From Burkholderiaceae bacterium (GTDB taxonomy: Bacteria > Pseudomonadota > Gammaproteobacteria > Burkholderiales > Burkholderiaceae_C), in assembly GCA_919902775.1 (NCBI GenBank), contig CAKKRJ010000011.1, positions 62,001 to 126,000 of the forward strand: a DNA stretch of 64,000 nt. Reading direction: 5' to 3'. The notes below the pieces were generated by a model. That model was not told the origin of the DNA, ran no database searches, and saw only the letters and a program-made list of their open reading frames with translations. Position 1 is the first letter of the stretch. The number at the start of each line of letters is the position of its first letter. Shown here piece after piece: positions 54,019 to 61,659 of this stretch. The position numbers and the translations under genes were made by a program.

Positions 54019-55856
54019 GCGAGCAAACGCATAACCCGGCGCAAGGCGCACGGCGCGGCTGGCAGGAACTGGCCGAGTTCCAGGGCGCACCGCAGGCATT
54101 TTGGGCGCAGCTGGCGCACCAGGCCACGCAAGCTGCGGCAGGCGAACTGGGCGTGGTGTATTTGCGCCAGCGCGACGAGCAGGGCCAGGAGGCCTGGTCG
54201 GCCATGGCCAGCTGGCCCGAGCTGGCGCGCGAGAAGTTGCCGGCCCTGTTCGATTCGGTCGCAGCTGGCGTGCTGGCGGCGGCGCGTGCGGCCGGCGTGG
54301 GCGTGGGCCCGGCGGCCAACGGCGCCTGGCGGGTGGGGGTGTTGGCGCTGAGCGTCGAAGCCGGCCAGCACGAGTTGGTGCTGGTGGTACATGTGCCGGG
54401 CGCGGACGCGGGTGGCGATGACGCCTTGCGCTTTCAGTTGGCGCCGTTCCAGTGCCTGCCGCGCCTTTACGAACACCAGCGGCGCCAGCACACCGATGAA
54501 CGCGACAACGCCCGCCTGGTGCAGGCGATCGAGTTGCTGGGCCGCATCATGGAGAGCGACAGCTTCGAGCGCGCCGCCCTGGTGTTCGTGAATGACTTGG
54601 CCGAGCGCTTTGCCTGCGAGTCGGTGGCGATCTGCTGGCGCGAGCGCACCGGCCTGGTCTTGCGCGCCCTCAGCCATGCCGACAAGGTCGAGCGCCGCAC
54701 CGAGGTGTCGCAGCTGCTCGAAGAGGCTGGGCAAGAGGCGCTGGACCAGGGTTGCGAGATCGCCTGGCCGGCCAGCGCCCAGGTGATTGCGCGCGCCCAC
54801 CAGCAGTACGCCGATTTGCAGCTGCCCGGGCACTTGCTGACCTTGCCCTTGCGCGTTGGCGAGGCCCAGCGCGGCGCGGTGACGCTGGCGCGCCGGCGCA
54901 TGCCGTTCACAGCGGCCGAGCAGTGGGCGCTGCGCCTGATGTGCGAAGTCGCGCTGCCGGCGCTGACCTTGTTGCATGCCGATTCGCAGGCCCTGCCCAA
55001 GCGGCTGTGGGCCCATGTGTGGCGCAGCGTGCCCGAGCGCTTCAAGGCGCTCACGCGCGACGGCCGGCGCTTGGCGCAAACCTTGGCGATTGGCACCGCT
55101 GCGGTGCTGCTCATGCCCTTGCCCTATTGGGTCAATGCCGGGGCCATCATCAAGACCGATGCCATGGCCTATGTGGGCGCGCCTTTCGACGGCTACCTGG
55201 AAAAAGGCCAGGCCAGCCTGGGCGCGACCGTCAACAGCGGCGATGTGCTGTTTGAAATGGCCACGCGCGAACTGGCGCTGGAGCGCGCCAGCGTGCTGGC
55301 CGATCTGGCGCAATACGCACGCGAAGCGGAAAAACGGCGCGCCAGCAACCAGTTGCCGGAAATGCAGATCGCCGAAGCCCAGGCGGCGCAGGCCGCGGCG
55401 CGGCTCAAGCTGGTGGACTTTCGGCTGGAGACGGCCAAGGCCAAGTCGCCGATTGCGGGCATCGTGATCGAGGGCGAACCGGGGAAAAACCTGGGCGGCG
55501 CCGTGCGCCGTGGCGACACGGTGGTCAAGGTGGCTGCCGTGCAAGGCTTGTATGTCGAGGCCGCTGTGGACGAGCGCGACATCGGCCGCGTGGCCATTGG
55601 CGCCAGCACGCGCCTGACGCTGCTGGCCGACACCGGCAAGACCTACCGCATGCGCACCACCCGCATCGTGCCCGCCGCCAGTGTCAAGGACGGCGCCAAC
55701 ACCTTCCCGGTGCGCATCGAACTGCAAGAAACCCTGCCCGAATGGTGGCGCCCAGGCATGAGCGGCGTGGTCAAGATCGACGTGGGCCTGCGCCCCTTGG
55801 TCTGGATCGTGACGCACCGTTTGGTCGATTACCTGAGCTTGCTGCTCTGGATATAG
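54015..55856 (+). CDS. GAF-like / transmembrane / HlyD-family adaptor fusion
   Basis: The 613-residue protein begins with a long soluble cytoplasmic part. Residues ~165-330 look like a GAF-type sensor ('LVQAIELLGRIMESDSFERA', 'FACESVAICWRE', 'LTLPLRVGEAQRGAVTLARR'). A single transmembrane segment follows (~353-372, 'LAIGTAAVLLMPLPYWV'). The rest is an HlyD adaptor: 'VGAPFDGYLEKGQASLGATV', coiled coil, 'KSPIAGIVIEGEPGKN', and a barrel with 'NTFPVRIELQE'. The start is TTG at 54015, inside the SecA-like stop (TTGA), supported by AGGAG at 54004-54008 with six-base spacing. A sensor domain fused to an export adaptor suggests the channel could be gated by a cytoplasmic signal; that is inference. 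Confidence 0.85.
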   Translation: MSEQTHNPAQGARRGWQELAEFQGAPQAFWAQLAHQATQAAAGELGVVYLRQRDEQGQEAWSAMASWPELAREKLPALFDSVAAGVLAAARAAGVGVGPAANGAWRVGVLALSVEAGQHELVLVVHVPGADAGGDDALRFQLAPFQCLPRLYEHQRRQHTDERDNARLVQAIELLGRIMESDSFERAALVFVNDLAERFACESVAICWRERTGLVLRALSHADKVERRTEVSQLLEEAGQEALDQGCEIAWPASAQVIARAHQQYADLQLPGHLLTLPLRVGEAQRGAVTLARRRMPFTAAEQWALRLMCEVALPALTLLHADSQALPKRLWAHVWRSVPERFKALTRDGRRLAQTLAIGTAAVLLMPLPYWVNAGAIIKTDAMAYVGAPFDGYLEKGQASLGATVNSGDVLFEMATRELALERASVLADLAQYAREAEKRRASNQLPEMQIAEAQAAQAAARLKLVDFRLETAKAKSPIAGIVIEGEPGKNLGGAVRRGDTVVKVAAVQGLYVEAAVDERDIGRVAIGASTRLTLLADTGKTYRMRTTRIVPAASVKDGANTFPVRIELQETLPEWWRPGMSGVVKIDVGLRPLVWIVTHRLVDYLSLLLWI

Positions 55857-56000
55857 GACTGGGCTGGCGCATTGACAGGAGGACAGATCTCCACAAGCTG
55901 GTTGAATCCGTCCTTTGATTCAAAATAGATTCAAAACGGCTCTTGAATAGGAGGGGCTGCCGTACATCACTTACTCGGGCAATTCGCAGGGATGTCAACT
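55857..56000. other. Convergent intergenic gap, export set versus gntR
   Basis: This 144-base gap lies between the plus-strand adaptor stop and the minus-strand regulator stop. It holds 'GATTCAAAA' twice (55917-55925, 55928-55936) and 'TTGAATC' at 55902-55908 that could pair with either copy. None is followed by a U-tract, so I do not call a terminator. Confidence 0.5.
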
Positions 56001-56762
56001 TCAATGACGTTCCGTAATCGTTGAAACGTCCGGCAGGTAGATTCTGGCTAGGCCGCGTTTGATGGCCTCGACTACTTGTTCGCGCCGCATGGTGATGTGA
56101 TCGCTCAGGCAGCGTTGGGCTTGCTCAACGCGTCCGTCCGCCAATGCGTCGATCAATTGCTGGTGCTGATCCTGAGTGGACTCGCGCCCCACGCTCTCCA
56201 TGGACACCCAGCGCACAAAGCGAATGCGTTGATTGATATTTTCCAGCAGACGCTTCAGCTCTGTGTTAGCCGCCATCGCGGCAATGCGCAGATGGAAGGC
56301 TTCGTCCAGTTCAACCAACTCGCGCACCGGTGCGTTCGCGGGTACGGCCTGACTGCTGCGCAGAAAGGCGCGTGCTTCGGTAATTTGTTCGGGTGTCGCC
56401 CGCTCAAATGCCAGGCGCAGGCATTCGCGCTCTATGGTCAGGCGGGCTTCGTACAAATCCAGCGTCTCTTGCACGTCCAAGGAGCGACGCACAAAGCCGC
56501 GGCTGGCAGGTTCCAAAAAGCCATCGGTCACCAAGCGGGTCAGCGCTTCTCGCACCGGTGTACGGCTGACACCCAGGCGCTTGGCCAATTCAATTTCAGA
56601 CAAGCGTTCTCCAGGCTTCAACTCGTAGGAGATGGCCATTTCACGCAGGCGATTGAGAACGTCCGAACCGCGCTCTTTGCGTGCTGTCGAGATCGCTTCT
56701 GCGGCCACTTCGGGGATGGCGTTGGCCCGCGACGGGAGCAATGGTTTGGATCGAGCTTGCAT
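56001..56762 (-). CDS. GntR-family regulator, FadR/FCD subgroup
   Basis: The 253-residue protein (ATG at 56762) has an N-terminal winged helix ('LKPGERLSEIELAKRLGVSR' then 'TPVREALTRL') and a C-terminal FCD effector domain with its usual metal ligands ('ELDEAFHLRIA', 'QHQQLIDAL', 'CLSDHITMR'). FCD regulators bind organic acids and usually repress neighbouring catabolic genes. A longer start at 56837 exists, but it would place a promoter/operator-like element inside the coding region. The ATG at 56762 lacks a Shine-Dalgarno and sits 11 bases after a TATACT. It is downstream of and co-directional with the thiamine-diphosphate enzyme gene, and probably controls that cluster. Confidence 0.9.
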   Translation of the reverse strand: MQARSKPLLPSRANAIPEVAAEAISTARKERGSDVLNRLREMAISYELKPGERLSEIELAKRLGVSRTPVREALTRLVTDGFLEPASRGFVRRSLDVQETLDLYEARLTIERECLRLAFERATPEQITEARAFLRSSQAVPANAPVRELVELDEAFHLRIAAMAANTELKRLLENINQRIRFVRWVSMESVGRESTQDQHQQLIDALADGRVEQAQRCLSDHITMRREQVVEAIKRGLARIYLPDVSTITERH

Positions 56763-56770
56763 AGATTTTT

Positions 56771-56783
56771 TTGAGTATACCGA
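56771..56783 (-). promoter_or_regulatory. Candidate GntR operator / -10 element at gntR
   Basis: The plus-strand string TTGAGTATACCGA is centred on the palindrome GTATAC. On the coding strand it reads GGTATACTCAA, containing a consensus TATACT -10 hexamer that ends 11 bases before the ATG. The 10-mer GTATACTYAA recurs in the divergent promoter at 58820-58832. It could be both the gntR -10 box and its autoregulatory operator. Confidence 0.5.
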
Positions 56784-56802
56784 GGCATGTGGAAACGTCG
56801 CG

Positions 56803-56833
56803 CGCCCTGCATTGCGCCAGGCAATGCAGGGCG
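56803..56833. repeat. 13-bp perfect inverted repeat upstream of gntR
   Basis: CGCCCTGCATTGC (56803-56815) is the exact reverse complement of GCAATGCAGGGCG (56821-56833), with loop GCCAG. It lies between the thiamine-diphosphate enzyme stop (56971) and gntR. Stability suggests a transcript hairpin, but neither strand has a proper U-tract after it. A 9-base C run (56926-56934) and a CCCT-TTTT-AGGG mini-hairpin (56909-56920) lie in the same 208-base gap. Confidence 0.6.
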
Positions 56834-56970
56834 ACACGTTTTGGCAGTTTGAACGAAGCTGCCGTGGTCCACCATGCCTGGCAAGCCATATGCCTATGTA
56901 GCCTCAATCCCTTTTTAGGGTTTCACCCCCCCCCATCCGGGATCCACCGATGACCGATTGGAGAACCCCT

Positions 56971-58692
56971 TCACTTGAAGTGCGGGAGGTTCTTGGCTTT
57001 CGCAGCTTCCACCCATGGCGGAACGAAAGGCACAACCTGATCCTGCGACGGCACATTTACTTCGATGAAGCTGGCCCCCTCGTGTTCGATGGCATCGCGC
57101 AACACGGCCTCGATCTGATCGTCTGAGGTGATGCGTGCTGTCTGGAAGCCAAAGGCTTCGGCCACTTTGACATAGTCTACCGCCCCAAAGTCGGTGGCCC
57201 AGGGAGCGTCCACACCATCGAGCAAGATGGCCTCGCCGCGGATCCAGCCGTAGGTGTCGTTGCGCGTCAAGATGACTGTGATGTTTTTCCCGCTGCGCTT
57301 GATGGTTTCGAAATCGCCCAGGACAAAGGCCAGAGAGCCGTCGCCGGTGAAGGAGATCACCGGACCGTCGTTGGCATAAGCCGCGCCAATGCCCGCAGGG
57401 ACCGCGTAGCCCAAGGCACCCATCGAATAATTGGTGAGGTAACGGCGGCCGGCTTCACGCACTGACAGCAGAGCCGATGGGTAAATGGCGCTGACGCCGG
57501 GCTCCGCAGTCACGATCGCATGGGGCGGCAAGAGGGCATCCAGGACCTGCGACAGTTTCACTGGGGAGATGGTCCCGGGCGGCATGGGGATTGCTGAGTT
57601 GAACACCGCGTCCAGCGCGGCCTGTTTGATGTCTGTGAGGTCCAATGGCTGGCGCTGCACTTGGCCGTGCTCGGCCTCGATCAGCTCCAACATGTAGCTC
57701 AAACTGGCCCGGGCATCGCCCACCATGCCCACTTTCACCGGAAAGTTGTTGCCTACATGGGCTTCGGCGATGTCCAGATGCAAAAACGTTTTGCTGTTGG
57801 GGTCGCCGTAAAGTTTCCAGTGGTTGGTGGAACTGGAGTCGGTGTTGCTGCCAATGAAAAACACTGTGTCGGCTTCGAGCGCGTAGCGGTTGGAATACTC
57901 CATACCGCCGCGCGCGCCAATCACACGCAGCGCCAGAGGGTGTGTCTCGGGGACCGTGCCTTTGCCCGGCGTGGTGGTGGCCACCGGAATCTGCAATCGC
58001 TCGGCCAATGCCAGAATGACTTCAGAGGCTTGAGAAATCAAGGCGCCCTGGCCGCACACGATCAATGGTTTTTTGGCGTCGAGCAAGGCCTGGATGGCTT
58101 CGCGGATTTTCGCGTGGTCGGCCACCGGTCGGTGCGCGGGGTATTGCTGGTATTGCGGCTCGGCGTAGAGGTCGGTCAGTTCTGCCTCTTCGTGGAAGAT
58201 GTTGATGGGCACCCGGATGTGCACGGGCGCTGGTCGACCCGAGGTGGCGACGCGAAAGGCACGCCGCAGCATGAAGGGGATGTCCTTGACGTTGGTCAGG
58301 TAGAACGACTCCTTGCAGATGCTGGCGTACAAGGCGGTCTGGTCGATGCCCGTCAAGCCGTGTTTTTTGTCTTGGTTGACGGGGATGTCAGAGCTGAAAT
58401 AGATCACCGGCACAGAGCTCAAGTAAGCCTCTGCGATGCCGGGTGTGCAATGGGTGACGCCGGGGCTGGGTGCCTCCAGCACGCAGGGCCGCCCTGTGAC
58501 TTTGGCATAGGCCTCGGCGGCAAACGATGCGGTGCGCTCGTCGCGCGTCAGCACGTATTGGATGCTCGAGCCTTTGTTCCATTCCTTGTACCAGCCAATC
58601 GTCGTTTCACCGGGCAGGCCAAAGACGTGCCTGACGCCGTGCAGCTCCAGCATGGCCAGTATGGCCCGTGCGCCGTTCATGGTTGTGCTCAC
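56971..58692 (-). CDS. Thiamine-diphosphate-dependent enzyme (acetolactate-synthase superfamily)
   Basis: The 573-residue protein has the three-domain layout of this family. The Pyr domain holds the catalytic Glu52 in 'VLTRDERTASFAAEAYA', a central domain follows ('KKPLIVCGQGAL', 'TTPGKGTVPETHPL'), and the PP domain carries the ThDP/Mg motif 'GDG' (450-452) with 'TRND' about 25 residues on. Members decarboxylate 2-oxo acids or transfer the resulting aldehyde; the substrate cannot be read here. I prefer the GTG at 58692, because GGAG lies seven bases before it; ATG at 58680 is the alternative. Neighbours (GntR/FCD regulator, Bug protein) suggest catabolism of an imported carboxylate. Confidence 0.88.
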   Translation of the reverse strand: MSTTMNGARAILAMLELHGVRHVFGLPGETTIGWYKEWNKGSSIQYVLTRDERTASFAAEAYAKVTGRPCVLEAPSPGVTHCTPGIAEAYLSSVPVIYFSSDIPVNQDKKHGLTGIDQTALYASICKESFYLTNVKDIPFMLRRAFRVATSGRPAPVHIRVPINIFHEEAELTDLYAEPQYQQYPAHRPVADHAKIREAIQALLDAKKPLIVCGQGALISQASEVILALAERLQIPVATTTPGKGTVPETHPLALRVIGARGGMEYSNRYALEADTVFFIGSNTDSSSTNHWKLYGDPNSKTFLHLDIAEAHVGNNFPVKVGMVGDARASLSYMLELIEAEHGQVQRQPLDLTDIKQAALDAVFNSAIPMPPGTISPVKLSQVLDALLPPHAIVTAEPGVSAIYPSALLSVREAGRRYLTNYSMGALGYAVPAGIGAAYANDGPVISFTGDGSLAFVLGDFETIKRSGKNITVILTRNDTYGWIRGEAILLDGVDAPWATDFGAVDYVKVAEAFGFQTARITSDDQIEAVLRDAIEHEGASFIEVNVPSQDQVVPFVPPWVEAAKAKNLPHFK

Positions 58693-58801
58693 TGTGTTGC
58701 TCCATGTGGGGGTTGCAAGTTTGAAATCTGCGCAGTCTGCAGCTTGTTGTGCAGGCCGACCCCTCATTCGGATCGTGCCGGCCAAGCGGGCTTGGATGTG
58801 A

Positions 58802-58832
58802 TTGCATCTGCGCAGTGCATTAAGTATACTGG
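58802..58832 (+). promoter_or_regulatory. Candidate promoter and GntR operator, divergent gap
   Basis: TATACT (58825-58830) lies 17 bases after TTGCAT (58802-58807), a plausible though weak -35, pointing toward the Bug gene. The TATACT is part of palindrome AGTATACT (58823-58830), so a TATACT also reads toward the thiamine-diphosphate enzyme. The 13-base context TTAAGTATACTGG matches the site at gntR (TTGAGTATACCGA) at 10 of 13 positions. A repressor here could shut both divergent transcripts. Confidence 0.5.
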
Positions 58833-58932
58833 CAAGAATTCTAATTTGCGCGTAAAAAATTTCTGCCCTCTAGTCCGTTCGGACGCCCAACAGTCAACGT
58901 TTCATCCAACCCACCTCTCAGGAGATCTTTGT

Positions 58933-59925
58933 ATGCAAATCTTCGCAACTTCCCGCCGTCAGCTTCTGCACGCCGCCGCCTGTGCCGGTGTCATCACTTT
59001 GCTCGGCATGCCAGCAGCGCTGTACGCACAGGACACCCAACCCATCCGTCTGGTGGTCACTTTCCCACCCGGCGGCAGCACCGACATCACAGCGCGCACC
59101 ATTCAGCCCCGCTTGGGTGAGCTGACCAAGCGCTCGGTCATCGTGGAGAACAAACCCGGTGCCGCCAGCCAGATAGGCACCCAGGCCGTGGCCCGCAGCG
59201 CGCCAGATGGCAATACGCTGCTGGTGTCTTTTGATACGCACGCGATCAACCCCATCGTCAAGTCGAAGCTGCCTTACGACACCTTCAAGGACTTCGCTGG
59301 TGTGTCGCTGACGGTGCGCTTTCCGCTGGTGATTGCCGCCGGAGCCAGCGTGCCCGCATCCAATCTGCGCGAGTTTGTCGAAGCCGCTCGCAAACAGCCT
59401 AGCCGCTTTAGCTACGCATCAACCGGTGCCGGCTCGATGAACCACCTGGTGATGGAAGACTTGAAGCGCCAGGCCAAAATAGTCACCCTGCACGTGCCCT
59501 ACGCCGGCGGTGGTCCGGCTGTGCAGGCCGTCCTCGGCGAACAGGCAAGCCTGACCCTGCTGTCCTATGCCGCGCTGCGCGGCCAGATTGAAGCCGGAAA
59601 AATAAAGCCCTTGGCGGTGACCGGCGCCACGCGCCTGCCCGAGCTGCCCAATGTGCCCACGGTGGCCGAATCGGGGTTCCCTGGCTTCGAGGCCTATTCA
59701 TGGATTGGCATCTTCGCGCCCGCCGCCACGCCACAACCCACCATCAGCAAGCTGACCGAAGCCTTCCAGGGCGCCTTGAATACCCCGGATGTGAAGCAAA
59801 AACTCACGGCAGCCGGCTTTGAGGTGGTGGCCAGCGACGGCCCAGCTCTGGACCGTTATGCCAAACAGCAGTACGAGCGCTGGTCGCAATTCGTCAAGGA
59901 CACCGGGCTCAAACTTGAAGAGTGA
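58933..59925 (+). CDS. Bug/TctC-family tripartite tricarboxylate transporter binding protein
   Basis: The 330-residue product has an export signal with twin arginines ('TSRRQLLHAA') and cleavage near 'LYAQD'. The family pattern follows: 'IRLVVTFPPGGSTDITARTI', 'VIVENKPGAASQIGTQAVA', 'SFDTHAINP', and 'IKPLAVTGATRLPELPNVPT'. These periplasmic proteins bind carboxylates and related small anions; most Burkholderiales copies are orphans without TctAB, as here. The frame is open far upstream, but ATG at 58933 is backed by AGGAG (58920-58924) at eight bases and by the signal peptide. Its stop overlaps the next start (TGATG). Confidence 0.92.
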   Translation: MQIFATSRRQLLHAAACAGVITLLGMPAALYAQDTQPIRLVVTFPPGGSTDITARTIQPRLGELTKRSVIVENKPGAASQIGTQAVARSAPDGNTLLVSFDTHAINPIVKSKLPYDTFKDFAGVSLTVRFPLVIAAGASVPASNLREFVEAARKQPSRFSYASTGAGSMNHLVMEDLKRQAKIVTLHVPYAGGGPAVQAVLGEQASLTLLSYAALRGQIEAGKIKPLAVTGATRLPELPNVPTVAESGFPGFEAYSWIGIFAPAATPQPTISKLTEAFQGALNTPDVKQKLTAAGFEVVASDGPALDRYAKQQYERWSQFVKDTGLKLEE

Positions 59926-60833
59926 TGAACGCGGCTGAACACACGCCGCCGGGTGCCAGCCTGCTGCGCCAACTTGACCATGTGGTGCTGGCTGTGCACG
60001 ACCTCACGCGGGCAAGTGAAGACTTTCGTAACCTGGGGTTTTCCGTCACGCCCGGAGGGCGGCACCCAGGGCGCACCTCGCATAACGCGTTGGTGGTGTT
60101 TGCAGACGGTGCCTATCTCGAGCTCATTGCCTGGAGCGCGCCGGCGCCCGAGGAGCGCTGGTGGCGCAGCCTGCAAGCCCATGGCGAAGGATGGGTTGAC
60201 CATGCCTTGCTGCCCAGCGCCGTGGGCCCTGCGTTGACGGCGGCGCAAGCACGCGGCCTGGGTGGCCTTCGCGGTCCATTGCCGGGTGGTCGTACCCGCC
60301 CCGACGGCACTCGCATTGAATGGGAAACAGCCCGCCACGACACCGCAGACGTGCCATTTCTTTGCGCCGACCTCACACCGCGCTCACTGCGTGTGCCCTC
60401 GGGCTGTGCACGTCAGCATGCCAACGGTGCCACGGGCATCGCGGTGATGGCTGTGGCCGCCCAGGATGTGGCCATGAGCAGCCATCGCTGGGCTGCGCTG
60501 TTGGGCCCAGGCATACCACTCAACGCATGGTCCAGCGCTGTTGGACTGCGCCATTGCGGTTACACGCTGGGCAGCACCCAGTTCGAATTGGTCGGCCTCG
60601 AAGCCTCTTCCCCTCGTGCTGCGTCAGCGCGAATCAAGTCTTCATTTCAGGAGCAACTGCGCCAGCGTTTGTTGGACCGTGACGCCAGTCAAGGCGATGG
60701 CCCAATTGCATTGCGCTTGCATGGCCCCGGGCCACAGCGCATCCTGGATCCCTCACGCTGCCACGGCGCCTTGATCTGCTTAGGCACGGCATCGGACGAA
60801 CAGCATGACCCACCCTTTTTCCCTGTCCCCTGA
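59925..60833 (+). CDS. VOC-fold protein (glyoxalase-like)
   Basis: The 302-residue protein opens with 'QLDHVVLAVHDLTRASEDF', where His19 is the usual first metal ligand, and continues with 'GFSVTPGGRHPGRTSHNALV' and 'GAYLELIAW'. This is the Glyoxalase_3-like arrangement of the vicinal-oxygen-chelate superfamily: lyases, dioxygenases, isomerases or binding proteins. ATG at 59925 overlaps the Bug stop; GTG at 59922 would add one residue. The last 29 bases overlap proC. Translational coupling with a binding protein suggests a role in the same pathway; the reaction is unknown. Confidence 0.82.
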   Translation: MNAAEHTPPGASLLRQLDHVVLAVHDLTRASEDFRNLGFSVTPGGRHPGRTSHNALVVFADGAYLELIAWSAPAPEERWWRSLQAHGEGWVDHALLPSAVGPALTAAQARGLGGLRGPLPGGRTRPDGTRIEWETARHDTADVPFLCADLTPRSLRVPSGCARQHANGATGIAVMAVAAQDVAMSSHRWAALLGPGIPLNAWSSAVGLRHCGYTLGSTQFELVGLEASSPRAASARIKSSFQEQLRQRLLDRDASQGDGPIALRLHGPGPQRILDPSRCHGALICLGTASDEQHDPPFFPVP

Positions 60834-61641
60834 TACACGCATTGCCTTCGTCGGTGGTGGAAATATGGCAAGTGCAGTCATCGGCGGTCTGTGCCGCCAA
60901 GGTCTTTCGGCTGGCCGCATTGATGTGATTGAACCATTCGAGGCCACGCGCGAGGCTTTGCGAGTCACGCACGGCATCGTCGCGCACGCCAAACCGGACG
61001 CATTCCTGTGCGGCGTCGACCTGATCGTCTGGGCCATCAAGCCACAGGACTTTGCCCAAGCAGCGCTGTCTGTCAGGCCTTATACCGAGCACGCGTTACA
61101 GCTGTCGGTGATGGCCGGCATTCGAACGCAGGCCATTGCCTGCGCGATGGGCAGTGCACGCGTCGTGCGCTGCATGCCGAATACGCCGGCATTGGTGGGC
61201 CAGGGAATCGCAGGCTTGTTTGCCGTATCTGCTGTAACGCCAAGTGATCGCTATCTGGCCGAGACAGTGATCGCGACCACGGGAACCCACTTGTGGGTTG
61301 ACCGCGAGGACCTGCTCGACGCTGTGACGGCACTGTCCGGCTCTGGCCCCGCTTACGTGTTTTACTTTCTGGAGGCGATGCAGCAAGCCGGCACCGAACT
61401 GGGGCTGAGTCCTGAGCAGGGACGCCAGTTGGCTGTGAGCACTTTTCTCGGCAGCAGTGTGTTGGCCCGGGATTCGTTGGAGCAGCTGGGGACGCTGCGC
61501 GAGCGAGTGACCAGCAAGGGAGGCACCACGCATGCCGCGCTGACCTGGCTGGAGCATACGGGGGTGAAAGGGAGTTTTGTCGAAGCCATCCACGCTGCCT
61601 GCAGTCGCGCCAAGGAACTGGGGTCGGAACATATCCGTTAG
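60805..61641 (+). CDS. proC: Pyrroline-5-carboxylate reductase
   Basis: The 278-residue enzyme has the N-terminal Rossmann fold ('RIAFVGGGNMASAVIGGL'), the 'RCMPNTPALVGQGIAGL' loop, and the P5CR signature region 'ALSGSGPAYVFYFLEAM' with 'LRERVTSKGGTTHAALTWLE'. P5CR reduces 1-pyrroline-5-carboxylate to proline with NAD(P)H. The family also includes paralogues acting on other cyclic imines. Its 29-base overlap with the VOC gene ties it to the Bug operon, which is unusual for housekeeping proline synthesis, so it may be a dedicated paralogue. No strong Shine-Dalgarno is seen. Confidence 0.88.
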   Translation: MTHPFSLSPDTRIAFVGGGNMASAVIGGLCRQGLSAGRIDVIEPFEATREALRVTHGIVAHAKPDAFLCGVDLIVWAIKPQDFAQAALSVRPYTEHALQLSVMAGIRTQAIACAMGSARVVRCMPNTPALVGQGIAGLFAVSAVTPSDRYLAETVIATTGTHLWVDREDLLDAVTALSGSGPAYVFYFLEAMQQAGTELGLSPEQGRQLAVSTFLGSSVLARDSLEQLGTLRERVTSKGGTTHAALTWLEHTGVKGSFVEAIHAACSRAKELGSEHIR

Positions 61642-61659
61642 CGTGCTGACGAACCTGCG

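Noticed and set aside
54018-54300. Missing SecA C-terminus encoded downstream after a frameshift
   Set aside because: The downstream DNA encodes the GAF-like part of the next gene, starting inside the SecA-like stop with its own AGGAG; no SecA scaffold motif appears in any frame there.
55902-55936. Intrinsic terminator after the export cluster (TTGAATC/GATTCAA)
   Set aside because: The stem is short and A/T-rich, pairs with two alternative copies, and neither strand has a U-tract.
56926-56934. Nine-C run as a phase-variation switch
   Set aside because: It is intergenic, outside any recognised promoter spacer, and may equally be a sequencing artefact.
57661-59925. A single 754-residue plus-strand protein running through the divergent gap into the Bug protein
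   Set aside because: The first part is antisense to the thiamine-diphosphate enzyme and has no domain. The Bug signal peptide and a good Shine-Dalgarno mark the real start at 58933.
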